A DNA stretch of 10,756 bases from Tieghemiomyces parasiticus. Lineage: Eukaryota > Kickxellomycota > Dimargaritomycetes > Dimargaritales > Dimargaritaceae. Below, piece by piece: positions 1 to 7,711 of this stretch; position 1 is the stretch's first letter; each line of letters starts with the position of its first letter. The DNA lies in contig JANBPT010001321.1 of the NCBI GenBank assembly GCA_027575765.1, positions 1-10,756 on the forward strand. The letters are read 5' to 3'. The position numbers and the translations under genes were made by a program. Under the pieces are notes generated by a model. That model was not told the origin of the DNA and ran no database searches. It saw only the letters and a list, made by a program, of their open reading frames with translations.

Positions 1-1096
1 GCAAATTCTGAATAATGTCAAGTCAAAAGCTTATAATATGGCGATAAGCCGGGACAAAGCTGCTTTATTCGAGAGGCTTGGTCTGGCTGTCGCTATCCAA
101 AAGTTGACATACTTCAAGACTCTGCAAGCCACCGTGACGCCATACAGGAACAGGCATCACCCCTTAAAGCGAACGATTGGCCATGGCAAACGTACCGAGA
201 ACTCGTCATGACTAGCCACCGAGGCCCAGCCAAGACCCAACCTTCCATATCTTTCCTGGCTATATACGCCCACACACCTAACTACTACTGTCTTTATCTT
301 GCCTTTTCTCTAACTTGCACCTATCGCAATAAACTACCCCTCGGGGGTCTTGTCTATCACACTATCTTGGAACATCAAGCCCTGTGTACCGCCGGACACA
401 CTTTTCATTGATATTCCCAACCGCATACTTCCAAATATATTTTGTATCAGGCAATGCTAAGTGTAATAGGTGGGAGGTATTTCCCCCGACGCTTTGGATA
501 TCAGCCCCACTAGACAGACTGTGATACCGCTAACCAGGGGACAGCGGATGTGCGGGTCGTAGCGGCTTTACTATGGATGCAAGGTTCGAGCAATAAACGA
601 TAAGGAAGAGGAGGAACAAGCGTAAGGCGATCACAAGAGGCATAAGCAAGGTTGGTAGAGCGAAGGGCGTGAAGAACGCGAGAGACGTAAGGAGAGATAG
701 GAGCAGGAGTGCTACGAATGCTTGACGGTACATGGAGTAGATTAACAGACGGAGGAGGATCCAGGAGGAGGGCGGGGACCTGTGATGATATAGGATATAA
801 GGCGATGGAGTTTGAGGTCAAGTAGGCGTTGCTGGCGGTTGCATGTTGGTTTCGGTAACCGTTGGCAGACGGTGGCTTGTAGAGGCTGCATACTGGTGCA
901 TCGGTTAGGTAGCCTCATTTCTGGGCACCACAGAGACCATTGCCACATCGGCATAATGATCTGTCTCGCAAAATAAGTTTCAAATTAACACTCTAAAAAT
1001 ATATACACATAGGCTCATATTATGTAGGTTATAGGGCGGGCGGGTAACGACATCATCAATAGTAATTGCATATTCACTTTAAGTATTTGTTAGCTC
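1..1096. other. Gene-free interval downstream of the transcription factor
   Basis: No convincing gene is visible here. The + strand is pyrimidine-rich up to about 480, then purine-rich from about 480 to 960. The purine-rich part gives short Leu/Ser/Pro-rich open frames on the minus strand. One of these (530-733) looks hydrophobic, as expected when any CT-rich strand is translated. CpG is present at ordinary frequency, unlike 6967-9386. From about 970 to 1196 the DNA becomes AT-rich, which fits the 3' untranslated and termination region of the minus-strand gene ending at 1197. No clear AATAAA signal was found in that orientation. Confidence 0.5.
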
Positions 1097-1118
1097 ATCT
1101 GATTTACTGGTAACAGAT
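1097..1118. other. Short inverted repeat downstream of the transcription factor stop
   Basis: ATCTG and TTAC on the left are mirrored by GTAA and CAGAT on the right, with a 2-base bulge and a 2-base centre. It lies about 80 bases past the stop codon of the minus-strand gene, so it would fall in its 3' untranslated region. It could be a small hairpin or a chance palindrome; no function is implied by the sequence alone. Confidence 0.3.
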
Positions 1119-1196
1119 CATATGTGTTTCAGCTTGGCTACTGGGCATAATTCAATGAGGAGGAGTCAATGCTCGCGTTGAAAATACGAAGGCCAC

Positions 1197-3317
1197 TTAA
1201 CGACCACCAATTTCGCCTACGCCACCGTATTGGGCCAGATTCCAATAGGTACACTTCATCAAATAGTTTTTGATAATATCCATGTAGCGGTGAATGCGAT
1301 CGAACTCTGGAGATGGGGGCATATGACGGATGACGTTGCCGCAGACCTGGGTAATGTAGGCTAATTCAATGGGACTATGGCCAACAAGCTGCGTGGGCAA
1401 TATATCCTGATTGTGGTTCAAGAGTTTGGCCGTATCCACCGCGATGGCTATGCAGCGTTCTTGAGCGTACCGCCGGAAATCAGGAGACACTTCACTGCCG
1501 TCTGGGCGCTGATAGAACACCAGGTACATTGCAACCAGGTTGGAGTTGAGGTAAATCTGGTTAGAAAGATACCACACACGACCCATTGTGGTGAAAGGTT
1601 GCGGGCTCTGGCTGACAGCCTTGTTGTGTTCGGTATGCCACGCATCGATGTGGCGTCGGAAATCATGGTACGCTGAGAGGAGGACCTCAGGTTGGGTGAA
1701 GCGCCCCTCGCTTACGTCAGCCTTGAAGTTAAGCAGGCGGCGGCTGGTGAGGACCAACGTTAGGTGCTGACGGAACCCGTCGTATACTTTCAAGGCAGAT
1801 TCTGGGACCGGCTCCTCGGTGAACACGGCGGCCTCCCACTGTGCGTCCGGGCAAGGTAGGCGCAAATTGATTTCACCGTCAGGAAGCAGCGGCCGAAGGT
1901 TAGAGGACTTGGCTACAAAAGTATCGATGCACACGCAGACCCACCAGAGGCGGCGGATACGTTCCCGCAGGGCTGCAGGATCAGTCGCGTGCTCGAGCAC
2001 CGGGATAGTCGGCGCCTGGTCGATCAGGTGGAACTGGAGAGACCGCGCCATGTCGATAGTCAGGCGATGATGCTGGGAAGCGCGATATTGATCCCCACAC
2101 ATAACCTCAGTGAGCGTAGCGAGGATGAAGGCCATCACAACCTCAACAGTAGGGCGGGTGTAGTCATCCTGTAGGATGTCGCGGGCGCGCTTCTGGTAAC
2201 GAAGTGCCATCTGCGCAATACCCTCGATGACGGCGCTGGGGTGTTTGGACGCCCGGATAGCGATGGCATACACGGTATAGAGGACCGGTGGGTAGACCTG
2301 CCCGCGGTGGAGGTCACGGAGGAACGTGGCCTTGTGGATAAAGGGAATGTGCGGGTGGAAATAATCAAAGTAGTCCATGACCATCGAGTGGTTGATTTCA
2401 AGAGAGGTCTGCACAGAGGACGTAGGGGAGGTCGCAGAGGGCACGGCCAGCAGGGGCGAAGGTAGCTGGGACAGGCGGCGACTGCAGCAGGGCGAGATGG
2501 GCGGGGAAAGGCGGTCAGAGATGGAGGAGCGCGGTAGAGAAACTGGAGAGACGCTGTTTGAGTGGTAGCGGGTGAACAGCTCGGAGGGGCTTGGCGATAG
2601 CGAACGGCCCGAGGAAAGCGGTGACACCGAACGAGCGTCTAACGAAATCGTCGGCAGGGCCCAGGAATTGGGCCGGTCGGTAGGGGGCGTGATGGACACC
2701 AGCGGGACAGTCAAGACTGACCGATCACTAGGTCGCACGCTTGATAGAGGGAAGGGCGCTGACAAGTGAGTAGGCACCGATGCAGGGCTCCCTGAGGCCG
2801 GGAGTTGTGCAGTCATGGAGGCCAGTGAGGGTAAGCCACCAATTTCCGCTCGAATGGGGCCAAGGGGTAGGCCGAGTTGATCGAGCGGCGGTAGCCGCGG
2901 CGGGATCGACGTGGAAGAACTGGAGGGCAGATGATGACGAGCCACAGGCTCGCGGGACCCCACGGATGACAAGGCGGTAGAATGGCCGTAGTAGGGGCCT
3001 GAAAATCCGGCGGCGTGGCGAGGCCCCAGAGGGGGCGAGCCGCCCTCAGCAGCCTGCAGAGGTTCCAATAACAGTTCCATTTTCTGTAGTCGGTCTTCTA
3101 GTGATTTGATGTAGCTCTTTTTGGAGGCCTTGGGCGTCGGTGTCGGGGCGAAGAAACACTTGGCGTTACGACGGGTGCAGTTGTTGCAGTTGGGACGGGT
3201 CATGTCGCACTTGATCTTGCGTTTGCGGCAATTGTGACAAGCGTAAGTTCGCCGCTTTGGGAGGTTACCCGGAGACAACGGCGTTTCCGGGGAGTCACGC
3301 TCGATTTCCTCTGTCAT
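1197..3317 (-). CDS. Zn(2)-Cys(6) fungal transcription factor with Fungal_trans domain
   Basis: This is a predicted nuclear, DNA-binding regulator of RNA polymerase II genes. The binuclear zinc cluster has cysteines 27, 30, 37, 44, 47 and 54 (C-x2-C-x6-C-x6-C-x2-C-x6-C), with a basic stretch between the second and third. A short linker leads to a coiled-coil-like dimerisation segment at about 67-87. Residues about 91-306 form a long Ser/Pro-rich, probably disordered linker. From about 308 to 560 comes the middle homology domain (Fungal_trans, PF04082), including an RRLWW motif near 455-459, followed by Asp465, an LRPLLPDGEI-type stretch and LPCPD. The ATG at 3315-3317 is the first after an in-frame TAG at 3333-3335 and has A at -3. 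The frame is unbroken over 706 codons with no intron needed, within the usual family size. Targets cannot be inferred: there are no neighbouring pathway genes. Family assignment is firm; a specific orthologue is not. Confidence 0.95.
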   Translation of the reverse strand: MTEEIERDSPETPLSPGNLPKRRTYACHNCRKRKIKCDMTRPNCNNCTRRNAKCFFAPTPTPKASKKSYIKSLEDRLQKMELLLEPLQAAEGGSPPLGPRHAAGFSGPYYGHSTALSSVGSREPVARHHLPSSSSTSIPPRLPPLDQLGLPLGPIRAEIGGLPSLASMTAQLPASGSPASVPTHLSAPFPLSSVRPSDRSVLTVPLVSITPPTDRPNSWALPTISLDARSVSPLSSGRSLSPSPSELFTRYHSNSVSPVSLPRSSISDRLSPPISPCCSRRLSQLPSPLLAVPSATSPTSSVQTSLEINHSMVMDYFDYFHPHIPFIHKATFLRDLHRGQVYPPVLYTVYAIAIRASKHPSAVIEGIAQMALRYQKRARDILQDDYTRPTVEVVMAFILATLTEVMCGDQYRASQHHRLTIDMARSLQFHLIDQAPTIPVLEHATDPAALRERIRRLWWVCVCIDTFVAKSSNLRPLLPDGEINLRLPCPDAQWEAAVFTEEPVPESALKVYDGFRQHLTLVLTSRRLLNFKADVSEGRFTQPEVLLSAYHDFRRHIDAWHTEHNKAVSQSPQPFTTMGRVWYLSNQIYLNSNLVAMYLVFYQRPDGSEVSPDFRRYAQERCIAIAVDTAKLLNHNQDILPTQLVGHSPIELAYITQVCGNVIRHMPPSPEFDRIHRYMDIIKNYLMKCTYWNLAQYGGVGEIGGR

Positions 3318-3480
3318 GGTAGGAAGAACGAGCTAGTAGCAGCGAAAGTGGAAAAAAAATATCGCGTGTAGAGGAGGGCGGAGGCTACGCGGGTAGTTTG
3401 TAAAACGGCCGTATAAAATAGCAAACGGGTACCGACGGGACGGTGGATCTAGCATGAGCGCAAGGAAGGATCCTAGGTAT
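3318..3480 (-). promoter_or_regulatory. Probable promoter and 5' UTR of the transcription factor
   Basis: Read on the minus strand, the bases just upstream of the ATG are pyrimidine-rich (CT tracts at about 3345-3385), a common feature near fungal transcription starts. An AT-rich, weakly TATA-like stretch (TATTTTATA on the minus strand) lies at 3411-3419, about 95-100 bases upstream of the ATG. An in-frame stop at 3333-3335 shows that the reading frame does not continue upstream. The promoter role is inferred from position and composition only. Confidence 0.35.
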
Positions 3481-5630
3481 TTAGTGTCTAAAACGCTTGA
3501 AGCTGGGTGAAAGGTGGGTTGAAGGGACAAGGGAACGGGCAGAGTGCCTCAGAGGTGAATGGGCGCAGTTCAGTCGATGGCAGGTCCACAGACATTGGGT
3601 AGAGCGATAATACCGTGCGGGTCGTAGTGGTAGAAGGGGAACGCTTGCAAACGAAAATTACCAACGTATCTGTGGGAAGGGTATATGGGAGGAGGCACAG
3701 AACCAGTAGGATACGATCAGGAGTTAGTATGCCTAGGATTAATCTGGCAGGTCCGTTAACTGTACGCCTAGGAGTCGTGAACGGCCAGGTGCCGAGATAG
3801 GTTGGAGGATTAGTCCCGGCACTGGGCAATGTGGGCCTTCTACAGGGTAGGTGGTAATGCTGCACCGGCAACGATATCCAGCGTGCGAGGGTTGAAGATG
3901 TTGTAGGCAAAAATCAAAAATACAAGAAAAAAAGACAACTGCCAATAACCCAGAGCCTTGAAGATGGGGAAGGTGACACGCGCTAGTGACGGGGCTGGCA
4001 GAGCAGACTTCTGATTACAAATATACTTTACCACGGAAGATCAACTGTATATTTACTCCCAGGTCAAGTGGGCATAGTGAAGGTGAGCCACGGTCCTCCC
4101 TATATCACAGTGTCTAAGCGGACAACATATCTGACGCCCGTGTATATGGAAAGCAGTATCACCTAATAATGATTTGAGTGCATACCTACACATGCAGCCG
4201 GACGAGTTACACGTACGGCCATCATGGGTTACGAACTTACCTTGTACAAGCAAAGCCTACCAAGGTCAAGAGGGCACGGGTCAGTGGGGCGAGGGGACGT
4301 CTACCCTTCAAAGCTGGCGGCGGGACTGGAAGATGGGGCGAGGGCTTCGGCCGAGGACCTCTAGTGTGGTGGGTAAATAATGACGTTAGAGAGGGGAGTG
4401 TGTGTGGACGGACAGCAGGCCTCTGAGAGTGACTGGAGGGGGCCGAGAGAAGGTGACGAGGCCTTGTAGGTTTAGAGCTGGAACTAGGTCAGTACTGGCT
4501 GTACGATGATAAGCGTTAGGCGCTGGGTAGTAGCACGCTAATAACCACGAAGACTCCGAGAGCGCGCGATCAAAGCTAGTAGGCAAAGTTGACGGCGGGA
4601 TAAAATAGCACACGTAAGCTTGAAGGAACAGGTGATAAGCATAATTGAAGACACCGGCGCTGACACGCATTAAAGGACACACAACGCAGACGGACTTCGG
4701 CCGGGGGCAAGAAGTGACCGGGCGTTTAGCGGTGGGAAATAAAATCAACCAGGCTACAATGGTGGTGAGGCCAAGTGGCGAACAGATGGAATTTACAAAA
4801 AAAAAAGTTAACGTAAAATAATTAGAGGTCGAGCAGCGACCTAAACTGGGGGTGTGGATCGCAGGGCAAAGAGATAGAAGACGGACCGGAGCTCAGGAGG
4901 GCCAGGGGAAGGGCCCGCAATTTATACGCAAACATATGGACAGTCCAAGTTGTGGTGGGAATTATGTCGGGAAATAGGGGGAACGCAGTGAATTACAGTT
5001 CAAGGCCATGGGACTGACACGCTGTTAAAGGTCGACCAGTGAGGTGTTACGGTTCAAGGCGTACTCTCCATCTTATTCCCCGAGGGACACCCCGCTTGGT
5101 CAAGGTAGGCTGTGGCGGAGAAAAAAATGGAACGCTTACGAAAAAGGGCCCGTGGGGGAACGATGACGGCGTGCTTCCACCTCCGTCACCATCGCAGTGG
5201 CCTCGCCACACCGAATGTCCCCTGTCGGCCCGGCCCTTCCTTAGCCCTAAATTCCGGAATGCGGCCCAAATCTATCAGGTCTCCGGGGTCCGCGCCGAGG
5301 GAGAGAAGGGAGGGGGATGAAGAGAGCGGGATTGAGTCCAATAGGGCATTTGTATCATGCTCCAATACGCCAGACGAGAACTAGCCCAAAATGATAGGCG
5401 GCGGGATATTGGACCTGAACCCGTCAAGGCTTCCATTTAGAACACGATTCACCGGTGGATAATCTCCCGAGCCTACGTTAGCCAGCTGGTTTTACCATGG
5501 ACCCAGCACCTGTGTTGAACAGGAGGTGTGGCCTACCTGACGCGAACCCACGGTCCACACGTGCCGCCATCCGTCATGTTCAACTCGCTCCTGTTGGCGA
5601 ACTCCAGCCAATTGCGTGGAGCCAATGCAC
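3481..5630. other. Long gene-free, purine-rich and CpG-rich interval
   Basis: No open frame here resembles a known protein. Frames of up to about 140 codons occur on the minus strand (3488-3910, 4386-4748). They are Leu/Pro/Ser/Thr-rich, as expected from the pyrimidine-rich strand, and overlapping frames look equally protein-like. The + strand is markedly G- and A-rich throughout, and CpG is abundant. The interval could be a long upstream region, unrecognised exons, or old intergenic DNA. Confidence 0.5.
4272..4296 (+). other. Canonical G-quadruplex motif
   Basis: Four G-runs of 3, 3, 4 and 4 are separated by loops of 3, 5 and 3 bases, which satisfies the standard G3+N1-7 pattern on the + strand. 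It lies about 950 bases upstream of the transcription factor start, on the non-coding side, within a generally G-rich stretch. Such motifs arise easily in G-rich DNA, so a regulatory role is only a possibility. Confidence 0.5.
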
Positions 5631-5640
5631 AACCTCGTGG

Positions 5641-6045
5641 AGGAGGAGAACGGGGTTATTTAATGTGCCTTACGTGTGACACTCGACATAGCGACAGCTA
5701 TTTTTAGAAGGCGTAAAAAAAGGGAGGCCCTGGGAAGGGCAGGGAAGGAAGTAGATAAAATTGTGATAGTCAAGTATGATGAAAATTCGACAGTGCTGGG
5801 GGTTAGTGCTTGGGTCGAGGTCGCCCAGTAGGCGGCACCAGTACATGCGGCGGTTGCAAGGCCCACGCATGATGGTGGCAATTGCCTGTGTCAGGGCCTG
5901 GAAGGCGGGTATACCTGGCGGTTGGATGCGCTGACCAAGAAGGGCCACTTGCGATATAGCGGCCATGGAGGGCACCGTAGAGCCCAAAACCGGGAGACGG
6001 ATCGAGGTCCGGATAGTCGCATGGGCGTCAGTGAGGGGGGGGGGC
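5641..6045 (-). repeat. Repeat family, copy A (CpG-rich)
   Basis: By eye this segment aligns with 7264-7440 and then 7571-7711 on the same strand (copy B). Shared landmarks include the AGGAGGA start (5641 and 7264), TTTAAT-GxGCCTT, CACTC, GGGAGGC and the TTGGG at 5810-5814. Further on, TAGTAGGCGG corresponds to CTAGTAGACA, and GTCAGTGAGGGG to CTCAGTAAGGGG. Copy A lacks the 119-bp element that interrupts copy B, and copy B appears to lack roughly 90 bp present here near 5880-6000. The 5641-5870 part of the match is strong; the part beyond is patchier. Copy A ends in a run of ten G at 6035-6044. Confidence 0.75.
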
Positions 6046-6149
6046 GCACATTTCTGGCACTGTAGGTGGGGCTGGTTACCGCACCGAAGGGCTGTGGGCC
6101 AATGGGACAGCGAGGTGAGGGCCATCCTAATAGACAATCCAATGGGCAA
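5670..6149 (-). pseudogene. Possible decayed coding remnant of the repeat family
   Basis: I do not recognise this sequence. An open frame of 159 codons starts at a non-ATG TTG and contains an LLGDLDP stretch, a CxxC pair (CQKC) and a C-terminal ECHT. In copy B (minus strand) the matching frame keeps LLGSLNP, a YFL..CP.Q.LPF-like stretch and YIECHT, but with internal stops and at least one frameshift. After ECHT, copy A has TAA where copy B has CAA, and similarity continues past that stop. This suggests the family once encoded something on the minus strand. However, the other strand also shows shared residues, as any homologous pair would, and the length is not beyond chance. Confidence 0.2.
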
Positions 6150-6480
6150 CCCTGGTTGAGGTTGACGATGCTAACCCTTGGAGAGCAGCGACTGGGTCAT
6201 GACGGATAGCAGAAACAGGGAGGGCGGACTTGAAGAGTCTGGCTACATAGGAAGATTTGGCCTAGGGGTCAGAATTGGTAAAGGCAGAGGCTGGGGCGAG
6301 TGTAGGCTGGTATGCCGATCGAGCCTGGTACTGGGAGATTAGTACCTGTCAGCGAGTGGGAAAGGGGAAGGTGGCGGGTGTGTGGTAATAAGGAGGCGCT
6401 GTTAAAAAGGCAGGCGGAAAGTATACGATAAACAGTTGCACGCCGGACCCTTTGCCGTACAACCTAACGAAAAACCTACC
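6046..6480. other. Gene-free interval
   Basis: This stretch is G-rich on the + strand with ordinary CpG frequency. No gene, repeat copy or RNA is recognisable. At about 6480 the composition changes abruptly to AT-rich. Confidence 0.45.
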
Positions 6481-6962
6481 TAGTTACACTAGTTTGTCAA
6501 CTACAATGTATACCTTATAATTGATTTTATTGAATTGTTATCTTTTTGGCCTACCATTACAGGACTCATCAATAACTTTTTTCCAACCACAGAGATGGCA
6601 AGGTTACACCATCACCGCCACCTATCAAACTGAGACAAAAACGCCCCAAGTAACACTAACTGTCCTCTTCTGTCATTTACATCAATTTATAGTTTACTCA
6701 TTTGTCCATATTATGCATTCTGCCTAATATTTTAACTGCATGTGCATAATATTTTCGAAAGTAGTATAATACCCTCATTGGTACCAACTAAATAAACAAC
6801 ACACTTGACCTATTCTAGATAATCTAAAACCCAAGAAGTATTTAAGTATTAGTCACTAGAATGTGGCTAATAGTGCTTCTATCTTTATAAAATTTATAGA
6901 TAGATATATATTTGGCTAGTTTTACTGTCCAAAGTTCGTAACCCATTATCCATTGCCCATTG
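6481..6962. other. AT-rich spacer bounding the CpG-depleted block
   Basis: This stretch is strongly AT-rich with sparse but present CpGs. It holds a 68-codon frame at 6521-6727 that begins with TTG and resembles nothing known. Runs such as TTTATAGATAGATATATAT (about 6892-6910) are low complexity. No terminal repeat pairing this stretch with the far side of the block was found. Confidence 0.5.
6954..6962 (+). repeat. Putative target-site duplication, left of element copy 1
   Basis: TGCCCATTG here resembles TGCCCAATC at 7081-7089, immediately past the other end of the element (7 of 9 identical). This is consistent with an old duplicated target site, but short enough to be chance. Confidence 0.35.
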
Positions 6963-7080
6963 AGCGGAAATTGGGCCCAAGTCCAACTTCATTTCAAAAA
7001 AGGCCATTCTACTATCACATAATTTCCAGTTCTGATACAGTAGACCTGGACTTTACCTTAGGATGATCCTACTGCAGTTG
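6963..7080 (+). mobile_element. Short interspersed element, copy 1
   Basis: About 118 bp long. It matches the reverse complement of 7441-7559 along its length and 10681-10756 over its first part. Shared blocks include GGCCCAAGTC, ATTCTACTATCACA, a GTTCTGA/GTTCC segment and TGGACTTTACCTT. It contains no open frame of note, so it would be non-autonomous. Weak RNA polymerase III-like boxes (a GGCCCAAGTC box-A-like segment and a GTTCTGATAC box-B-like segment) allow a SINE reading. The fold-back structure of copy 2 allows a MITE or foldback-element reading instead. Confidence 0.8.
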
Positions 7081-7424
7081 TGCCCAATCACCACAGTAGG
7101 ATAGTTAGCAACAGGCACAGGTGGGGAGGGAAGGAAGCCATATCAGCCACTGTTGTGGCAGCTATTTCACAGACTCCAATACCTTGAAGGATGTCTTGGA
7201 GATATTTTAATGGTGCATACTGTCCATTGACAAGGCCAAGCTGGCGGTTGTGGCTCTTTGTGTAGGAGGAGGAGGGTGGGTTTGTTTAATGGGCCTTGTG
7301 TGTGGCACTCAATATAGTGGCTGCTATTTTAAAACAGTAAGAAAGGGGAGGCTCTGGAAGGGGCAGAGAAGGAAGTACATATAATTTTGGTAATCAATTA
7401 CAGTGTAAACTTAGTGGTACTAGG

Positions 7425-7440
7425 GGGGGTGATGATTGGG
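7425..7440 (+). repeat. Target-site duplication, left copy
   Basis: GGGGGTGATGATTGGG is repeated as GGGGGTCAGAGATTGGG at 7560-7576 on the other side of the inserted element. Repeat copy A has a single uninterrupted version at 5798-5814 (GGGGGTTAGTGCTTGGG). The comparison of filled and empty sites supports a duplication of about 16-17 bp. Confidence 0.65.
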
Positions 7441-7559
7441 AACCACCACATTAGATTATTCCAAGGTAAAGTCCAAGTCTGCTGTTTTGGAACCAAAAAT
7501 TCTGTGATAGTAGAACAGCCTTTTGGTATGGTATTAGACTTGGGCCTAATATCAGCACA
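7441..7559 (-). mobile_element. Short interspersed element, copy 2 (nested insertion)
   Basis: 119 bp, in opposite orientation to copies 1 and 3. It splits repeat copy B relative to the unbroken copy A and is bracketed by 16-17 bp direct repeats. It folds on itself: CCAAGTCT at 7473-7480 pairs with AGACTTGG at 7536-7543, and inside that ACCAAAA at 7492-7498 pairs with TTTTGGT at 7521-7527. A duplication this long favours target-primed retrotransposition (SINE-like) over a typical DNA-transposon MITE, whose duplications are usually 2-10 bp. No poly-A tail or strong A/B boxes are visible. Confidence 0.8.
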
Positions 7560-7576
7560 GGGGGTCAGAGATTGGG
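7560..7576 (+). repeat. Target-site duplication, right copy
   Basis: This is the partner of 7425-7440. After it, similarity to repeat copy A resumes directly (TTGAGACTGCC here against TCGAGGTCGCC at 5815-5825). Confidence 0.65.
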
Positions 7577-7711
7577 GTTGAGACTGCCTAGTAGACATCA
7601 CTAATAGCTATTGCAGAGGGGGTGTAGCAGCAAGTATGGAGTGGTTCCAAGGAATAGGTACCAGATGGTGCCAGCAGCACCTGGAGATGTTGTAAATCTC
7701 AGTAAGGGGGG

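Larger units (their letters stand above)
7264..7711 (-). repeat. Repeat family, copy B (CpG-depleted, interrupted)
   Basis: This is the diverged partner of 5641-6045. The match runs over 7264-7440, is interrupted by the 119-bp element and one copy of its target duplication, and resumes at 7571 to about 7620, then more patchily to about 7711. At seven aligned CpG sites of copy A (C at 5651, 5673, 5684, 5692, 5816, 5822, 5833) this copy has TpG or CpA. Any coding frame is broken by several stops. Confidence 0.75.

Noticed and set aside
542..562. A 13-base match (GTGCGGGTCGTAG) with 3615-3627 as a dispersed repeat
   Set aside because: Similarity does not extend into the flanks, and one match of this length is expected by chance in a window this size.
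530..733. A 67-codon minus-strand frame predicting a very hydrophobic, two-helix membrane peptide
   Set aside because: The strand is CT-rich, so all overlapping frames give Leu/Ser/Pro/Phe; another frame over the same bases (510-821) is equally open. No conserved motif was seen.
510..821. A 103-codon minus-strand frame
   Set aside because: Low-complexity composition, no recognised domain, and overlapping alternatives of similar quality.
3488..3910. A 140-codon minus-strand frame upstream of the transcription factor
   Set aside because: Pro/Thr/Leu-rich as forced by the pyrimidine-rich strand, with no family resemblance. It could still be part of an unrecognised exon.
4386..4748. A 120-codon minus-strand frame
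   Set aside because: Same compositional bias and no motif; length is not unusual for chance in this sequence.
6970..7088. Element boundaries set by a short terminal inverted repeat (ATTGGGC...GCCCAAT)
   Set aside because: Copies 2 and 3 share sequence outside this limit (CTGATATT), and comparison with the empty site in copy A places the ends farther out on one side and farther in on the other.
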